Shown piece by piece: positions 60,156 to 64,000 of a stretch of DNA of 64,000 nt; positions within the stretch are counted from its first letter, which is position 1; each line of letters begins with the position of its first letter. Where the stretch lies: NCBI GenBank assembly GCA_026014705.1, contig JAOZHU010000012.1:1-64000 (forward strand), given 5' to 3'. Below the pieces are notes generated by a model. It worked only from the letters and a program-made list of their open reading frames with translations, was not told the origin of the DNA and did not search any database. The position numbers were made by a program, and so were the translations under genes. The stretch is from Candidatus Bathyarchaeota archaeon (GTDB taxonomy: Archaea > Thermoproteota > Bathyarchaeia > Bathyarchaeales > Bathycorpusculaceae).

Positions 60156-61640
60156 ATGGCTTTGATAAGAATAAGAATTGATGTGGACTATCCATATCCT
60201 TCGAGGATGAGGAGTTTCATTTGTACAGCGTTCAGCATAAAAATGGGTGGGGATTACCTCAAAAACGCAAAGATAATCGCGAAGATGATTAATGAGGCGC
60301 AGAGAGAAGTTAAAGCCTACTGGTTTTTCACGTTTCGCACGCTGCCTGATAATGAAATGCTGGAATTATTAGTTCGGGACAAGCATGAGGTAGCTCTCCA
60401 CATCGTAAACGACCCGTATGCAGAATTGGAACTTCTGGAGAAAGCTACAAAGCAAAGGATAAAGTATTACACTGTCCACGGCACTGCGCGTTTGTTGGCT
60501 AGGTTAATGTGGGGACGCAGAATAGTGGAAGACAGAACAGTAATCCAAAGTGCGTTCCCGTTAAAATCCTTTCATGAGTTTCCCACTTTCCCTCTGGATT
60601 ATGCTTGTGCTGTCAATTCTGCAGCGAAAGTTGCAAGAATGGTGGATAAGAGCATAACACAAGGAGATGTCTTGGAAATTCATCCTGAGTGGCTTTTTAA
60701 CCGAGGAACAATCAACCGCAGGGGACCATTCTATGGGGTATTGAAGAATATCCTACATACAGATAGTGACTTGGAAACTCTGGCAGTACGCAAGAAAGGA
60801 TTTATTAAAATTTCCAGCGACACTGGAGAGTACATGAGAGACATTGTTCCAAGTGATAGATTCATCGAAAAACTCGGCGATAGAGGAATAGATATTTTCA
60901 CTTTTATCGAAAGGAAATGGTGCAACACAATTTCCAATTCGCCGCAGTCATGGCTGAAAGCAGAGGATAACATTGCACTTCTTAAAGTAGTAACTTATGA
61001 TGAGTGGCAGAAGAATATTGGAAAGAAAACACGCAACATGATACGCAAAGCAGAGAAAAGCGGCGTGAAAACGGAAGTAGCCGCGCCAACTGAAAAGCTG
61101 GCTGAAGGTATATGGAAAATCTACAATGAATCCCCTATAAGGCAGGAAAGAGCCTTTCCACACTATGGCGTGTCATTGCAAAGCGTTACCCGCAGTGTTC
61201 TCACAGCGCAAAACTGCACGTTCGTAGGCGCATTCTTGCAAGACGAGCTAGTAGGATTCATTCAGCTTGTTTATGGCGACAAAATAGCGGTTATTTCACA
61301 GATACTCGCCCGGCAGCAGCACGCTGACAAAGCAGTTAACAACGCGTTAGTCGCTAAGGCAGTGGAAGTGTGCGCTGCCAAGCAGGTTGGCTGGGTCATG
61401 TACGGGCGAATGGGAAATCACCCGTCGTTGGACAGGTTCAAGGAGAGCAACGGCTTCGTAAAGTTTCCTCTAACGCGTTACTATGTACCCATCACAAAGA
61501 AAGGACGCTTTGCCGCGAAATTGGGATTGCACCGCGAACTAAAAGATGTCCTTCCGCAGCCGATGAAACAAAGGCTTTTCCCACTCTATAATTGGGCGAG
61601 CAGGGCAAAAATGCGGATGAAACTGCGTTTTGGCAGATGA
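60156..61640 (+). CDS. Fusion of polysaccharide deacetylase-like and FemAB/GNAT domains
   Basis: Protein of 494 residues with two parts. Residues ~1-240 resemble NodB-type deacetylases: IRIDVDYPYPSRMRSF holds the first Asp pair, HEVALHIVNDPYAELELLEK the metal His region, and LEIHPEWLFNRGTINRRGPF a conserved His. Residues ~270-460 resemble a GNAT acyltransferase of the FemAB/lipid II-type: KKTRNMIRKAEKSGVKTEVA, CTFVGAFLQDELVGFIQLVY, GWVMYGRMGNHPSLDRFKES and NGFVKFPLTRYYVP. A modifying enzyme for surface sugars, first deacetylating then acylating an amino group, would fit but is inference. It is alone on the plus strand beside rmlA. Confidence 0.7.
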   Translation: MALIRIRIDVDYPYPSRMRSFICTAFSIKMGGDYLKNAKIIAKMINEAQREVKAYWFFTFRTLPDNEMLELLVRDKHEVALHIVNDPYAELELLEKATKQRIKYYTVHGTARLLARLMWGRRIVEDRTVIQSAFPLKSFHEFPTFPLDYACAVNSAAKVARMVDKSITQGDVLEIHPEWLFNRGTINRRGPFYGVLKNILHTDSDLETLAVRKKGFIKISSDTGEYMRDIVPSDRFIEKLGDRGIDIFTFIERKWCNTISNSPQSWLKAEDNIALLKVVTYDEWQKNIGKKTRNMIRKAEKSGVKTEVAAPTEKLAEGIWKIYNESPIRQERAFPHYGVSLQSVTRSVLTAQNCTFVGAFLQDELVGFIQLVYGDKIAVISQILARQQHADKAVNNALVAKAVEVCAAKQVGWVMYGRMGNHPSLDRFKESNGFVKFPLTRYYVPITKKGRFAAKLGLHRELKDVLPQPMKQRLFPLYNWASRAKMRMKLRFGR

Positions 61641-61662
61641 CAATTGCGCGTTTCAGTGCACG

Positions 61663-61932
61663 CTATAGCAGGAGAGCGGATAAAATCTTTTGCAGCGCTT
61701 CCTTGTTTTCTATGCCTTTGAAAATTGCTTTCCCGCTTGAAAAGACGCGGAAGGAGACATCTTGGTAGGTGAATTCGGAGATGACTCCAGCTATTGAATT
61801 TTTCAGTTTGGCTTTTTTCGATATCCGCGTGATTGCTTCGTCTTTTCTGTCGTACTTGAAAGTGACTATGGCGCTTTTGTCTTCGCCACATGTTTCCTCA
61901 ATTCGCGCCACATAATCTTCGACAGCAGGCAT
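61663..61932 (-). CDS. Small protein of unknown function after sufS
   Basis: Protein of 89 residues. It starts directly at the sufS stop codon and is probably in the same transcript. Charged, no cysteine motif apart from one Cys, no membrane helix. The C-terminal SFRVFSSGKAIFKGIENKEA has a faint likeness to the repeated half of TATA-binding protein, but the rest does not confirm this. I do not recognise the family. Confidence 0.6.
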   Translation of the reverse strand: MPAVEDYVARIEETCGEDKSAIVTFKYDRKDEAITRISKKAKLKNSIAGVISEFTYQDVSFRVFSSGKAIFKGIENKEALQKILSALLL

Positions 61933-63164
61933 TATGCGTTCGCAATCTCCTTTAAAACGTCTACAAAGCGGTCGATTTCTTCTGTCGTGTTGTAAACGTA
62001 GAAGCTCGCGCGGGCGGAAGACTGCAGTTTGAAAATCTGATGCAAGGGCTGAGCACAGTGAAAACCGCTGCGCAGCATGATGCCGTAGTTGTCGCAGAGA
62101 AGCGCAACATCATGCGAAGATAAGCCATCTACGTTAAATGGAACAATTCCACATTTCAACTGCAAGTCGCTGGGACCGTAAACCATGACGTTGCTGCATT
62201 CTTGCATGCGTTTCAATGCGTATTCAGTTAGCGCCTTTTCATGCTGCAGCACCTCAGCCATGCCGAGGCGTTCAAGGTAGTTGACAGCTTCCATCAAGCC
62301 GATTGCACCGCAGATGTTGGGTGTTCCAGCTTCAAACTTCCATGGCAACTCATTCCAGCTTATGCTGGAGCGGTTTTGCTCTTGGCTGAAGGAGACTTCC
62401 CGTATCATTTCGCCGCCACCTTGGAACGGAGCCAACTGTTCAAGAAGCTCTTTCTGGCCGTAGAGCACTCCGATGCCTGTTGGAGCCAACATTTTATGTC
62501 CAGAAAAAGCCAGAAAATCCACATCCAAATACTTAACGTCTACAGGCATATGAGGAACAGACTGCGCAGCGTCCACAAGCATCAAAGCGCCATGTTCATG
62601 GGCTACTTTGCCGATTCTTTTGACATCGTTGATTACGCCGCTGACATTTGAAACGTGACCTAGGCAAGCAAGGCGGGTTTTACTGGTAAATTTGCTCTCA
62701 TAGTCCTCGTAATTCAGCGTGCCGTCGCTGTTGACTTTGGCGTATTGGATTCTGAAGCCGTTTATTTTTGAGAGAATTTCCCATGGAACAATGTTGCTGT
62801 GGTGCTCCATCAACGACACTAAAACCTCGTCGCCGCTTTTGAGGTTACGGAGCCCCCAAGAATAGGCAACAAGGTTTATCGCTTCAGTGGTGCCCCTGAC
62901 AAAAACGATTTCCGCTGAATCCTGCGCATTTATGAACTTCTTGATTTTCTCGCGGGCGTTCTCGTACAGTGCAGTTGCTTCTTGCGAAAGCGTGTGCACG
63001 GCGCGGTGGACGTTGGCATTGTGGTTCTCGTAAAAACCCCGCACAGCATCAAGCACTTGCTTAGGCTTCTGTGTAGTCGCAGCGTTGTCGAAGTAGATTA
63101 GCGGGTAATTGTTTATTTTTCGCTTTAATATCGGGAAGTCTTCTCGAATCCTGTAGGAATCCAG
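61932..63164 (-). CDS. sufS: Cysteine desulfurase, SufS type
   Basis: PLP enzyme of 410 residues that takes sulfur from cysteine for Fe-S clusters. The N-terminal motif FDNAATTQKPKQVLDAVRGF lies upstream of the first canonical start (GTG at 63056). In that frame only CTG (63164), ATC or ATA occur between the iscU stop codon and DSYRIREDFPIL; GGAGG stands at 63178-63182. CTG gives the usual SufS length, and ATA at 63170 has the best spacing. Later marks: MLVDAAQSVPHMPVDVKYL, PLP Lys224 in FLAFSGHKMLAPTG and Cys370 in LRSGFHCAQPLHQ. It overlaps no gene but its chosen start abuts the iscU stop. Confidence 0.88.
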   Translation of the reverse strand: MDSYRIREDFPILKRKINNYPLIYFDNAATTQKPKQVLDAVRGFYENHNANVHRAVHTLSQEATALYENAREKIKKFINAQDSAEIVFVRGTTEAINLVAYSWGLRNLKSGDEVLVSLMEHHSNIVPWEILSKINGFRIQYAKVNSDGTLNYEDYESKFTSKTRLACLGHVSNVSGVINDVKRIGKVAHEHGALMLVDAAQSVPHMPVDVKYLDVDFLAFSGHKMLAPTGIGVLYGQKELLEQLAPFQGGGEMIREVSFSQEQNRSSISWNELPWKFEAGTPNICGAIGLMEAVNYLERLGMAEVLQHEKALTEYALKRMQECSNVMVYGPSDLQLKCGIVPFNVDGLSSHDVALLCDNYGIMLRSGFHCAQPLHQIFKLQSSARASFYVYNTTEEIDRFVDVLKEIANA

Positions 63165-63166
63165 GA

Positions 63167-63670
63167 TTATTTTTCTGCCTCCGACTTGAGCCGTTTTGAA
63201 AGCGTCTTTGCCAGTTCCTCTTCTTCTAACGCTTGTTTCTCTTCAAAAGTCAAGTCTTGCGGCAGCCAACTAGGCGCTGAGCCTTTCTGCTCATAGTATT
63301 TTCGTATTGCCCGTTTCAAAGCGCCGACAGCGAGGACGCCGCAGTGGAACTTCACAGAGGGCAAGCCGCCTACCTCTTCAGTCACCCTTTTCCACGTGAT
63401 GTCTTTCCACGTAGCCTCGAGACTCAAGCCCTTAATCATCTCTGTTACTATGCTTGAGGTGGCTATGTTGGCAGCGCACCCGTAGCTTTCGAAAGAGGCG
63501 CGTTCAACTATTTCTTGTTCGCTGATTTTCAAGTAGAAGGTTATCATGTCGCCGCACGCAGGGTTCCCCGCGACAGCGGTAACCGTGGCGTCTTCCATCG
63601 GCCCCAAGTTCTTAGGGTTCCTGAACAAGTCGAGAATTTTAGGGTTGTAGGGTAAAGGTACACGTGACAC
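63167..63670 (-). CDS. iscU: Fe-S cluster scaffold, IscU/NifU-N type
   Basis: Scaffold protein of 167 residues that assembles Fe-S clusters with the desulfurase. Ligands Cys39 in AGNPACGDMITFYL, Cys65 in ESYGCAANIATSSIVTEM and Cys110 in KFHCGVLAVGALKRAI are all present, with Asp41. A C-terminal tail of ~45 charged residues (FEEKQALEEEELAKTLSKRL) is longer than usual. It lies 3 nt after the desulfurase gene upstream and runs directly into sufS. Confidence 0.93.
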   Translation of the reverse strand: MSRVPLPYNPKILDLFRNPKNLGPMEDATVTAVAGNPACGDMITFYLKISEQEIVERASFESYGCAANIATSSIVTEMIKGLSLEATWKDITWKRVTEEVGGLPSVKFHCGVLAVGALKRAIRKYYEQKGSAPSWLPQDLTFEEKQALEEEELAKTLSKRLKSEAEK

Positions 63671-63673
63671 TTT

Positions 63674-64000
63674 TTAGTCCACTCCTGTAGAGCCAACTAT
63701 GCCCCTTAGCCGTTTCACAGCGTTAGGTAACACTTTGAGAACATAAGTTATATCTTCTTCTGTGTGGTACCGCGTCGTTTTCATCAGTATGCTGCCGTGA
63801 GCCTCACTGAATTTCCTACCTATGGCAACGAGAACATGGCTCGGCTGAAGAAGCCTGCGGCTGCACGCGCTACCGCTGGATACGTAAACGCCGTTGAGGC
63901 TCAGCTCGATTGTTAACGCTTCGCCTTCGCAGCGCATGAAGCTTATGTTTGCGTTATCTGGTGCTCGCTTGTCGCCTTCGGGGCCATTGAGTTTAACCTC
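63674..64000 (-). CDS. iscS: Cysteine desulfurase, IscS/NifS type, C-terminal part
   Basis: The 5' end lies outside the right edge. The visible part (~108 residues) begins EVKLNGPEGDKRAPDNANIS and continues FMRCEGEALTIELSLNGVYV. The catalytic-Cys loop SSGSACSRRLLQPSHVLVAI is the group I (IscS/NifS) form with Ala-Cys-Ser; after it GSILMKTTRYHTEEDITYVL ends the fold. A 3-nt gap joins it to iscU. The reading frame is open to the window edge. Confidence 0.9.
   Translation of the reverse strand, partial: EVKLNGPEGDKRAPDNANISFMRCEGEALTIELSLNGVYVSSGSACSRRLLQPSHVLVAIGRKFSEAHGSILMKTTRYHTEEDITYVLKVLPNAVKRLRGIVGSTGVD

Noticed and set aside
1-64000. CRISPR arrays, insertion sequences, prophage or defence systems
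   Set aside because: No regularly spaced direct repeats, transposase, integrase, Cas or restriction proteins were found on either strand.

Overview
The window is archaeal chromosome. It carries archaeal/eukaryotic-type ribosomal proteins (eL19, eL32, eS4), RNase P protein Rnp1, transcription factors TFE and aMBF1, aEF-2, tRNA methylase Trm56, RPA-type OB-fold protein and TATA-box promoters. A complete diaminopimelate/DapL lysine pathway, a split archaeosine transglycosylase and archaeal-style signalling proteins together suggest a TACK-lineage organism such as a Bathyarchaeia member; that placement is inference. No phage, transposase or CRISPR array is visible.

Layout. (1) 1-8614, minus strand: a compact ribosomal protein operon from rpl22 to rpl30 (uL22, uS3, uL29, Rnp1, uS17, uL14, uL24, eS4, uL5, uS14, uS8, uL6, eL32, eL19, uL18, uS5, uL30) that continues past the left edge. 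It starts at uL22 instead of uL3, and several proteins have long Lys/Ala/Glu-rich tails. (2) 8.9-12.5 kb: a small zinc-ribbon protein, then a gene-poor stretch with an HTH protein overlapping a membrane-anchored beta-propeller protein. (3) 12.6-16.7 kb: isocitrate-dehydrogenase-family enzyme, RPA-like protein, two DUF131 membrane proteins, a 42-residue membrane protein, a SWIM zinc protein and Hsp20. (4) 16.9-25.6 kb, minus strand: signalling block with a receiver-only response regulator, a nine-PAS histidine kinase, a small NitrOD5-like protein, a second membrane histidine kinase, and an archaeal homologue of pentameric ligand-gated ion channels.

(5) 26.1-33.6 kb, plus strand: lysine operon dapA-dapB-lysC-asd-lysA-dapF-dapL, covering every step from aspartate to lysine, with a palindrome beside its promoter. 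(6) 33.7-45.6 kb: P2-type cation ATPase, AhpD-like protein, aEF-2, a frameshifted gene, the C-terminal half of archaeosine TGT, an aMBF1-HflX-Trm56 group, a TFE-HD-DUF2110 group and tRNA-Val(TAC). (7) 45.6-61.6 kb: a surface-polysaccharide/glycosylation region with glycosyltransferases, WecB epimerase, SDR epimerases, RmlA/C/D-like enzymes, a truncated UDP-sugar dehydrogenase, an acetyltransferase, and a deacetylase-FemAB fusion. (8) 61.7-64 kb, minus strand: iscS(partial)-iscU-sufS iron-sulfur genes; sufS has no canonical start codon in the right place.

The least expected signal is a five-copy intergenic element (TATA box, then GGGGGCTATAG 10-15 nt later) near 12.47, 16.81, 33.71, 39.74 and 45.45 kb. 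Two copies share 31 of 32 further bases that can fold as a hairpin, and three copies sit in places where they could not drive an annotated gene.
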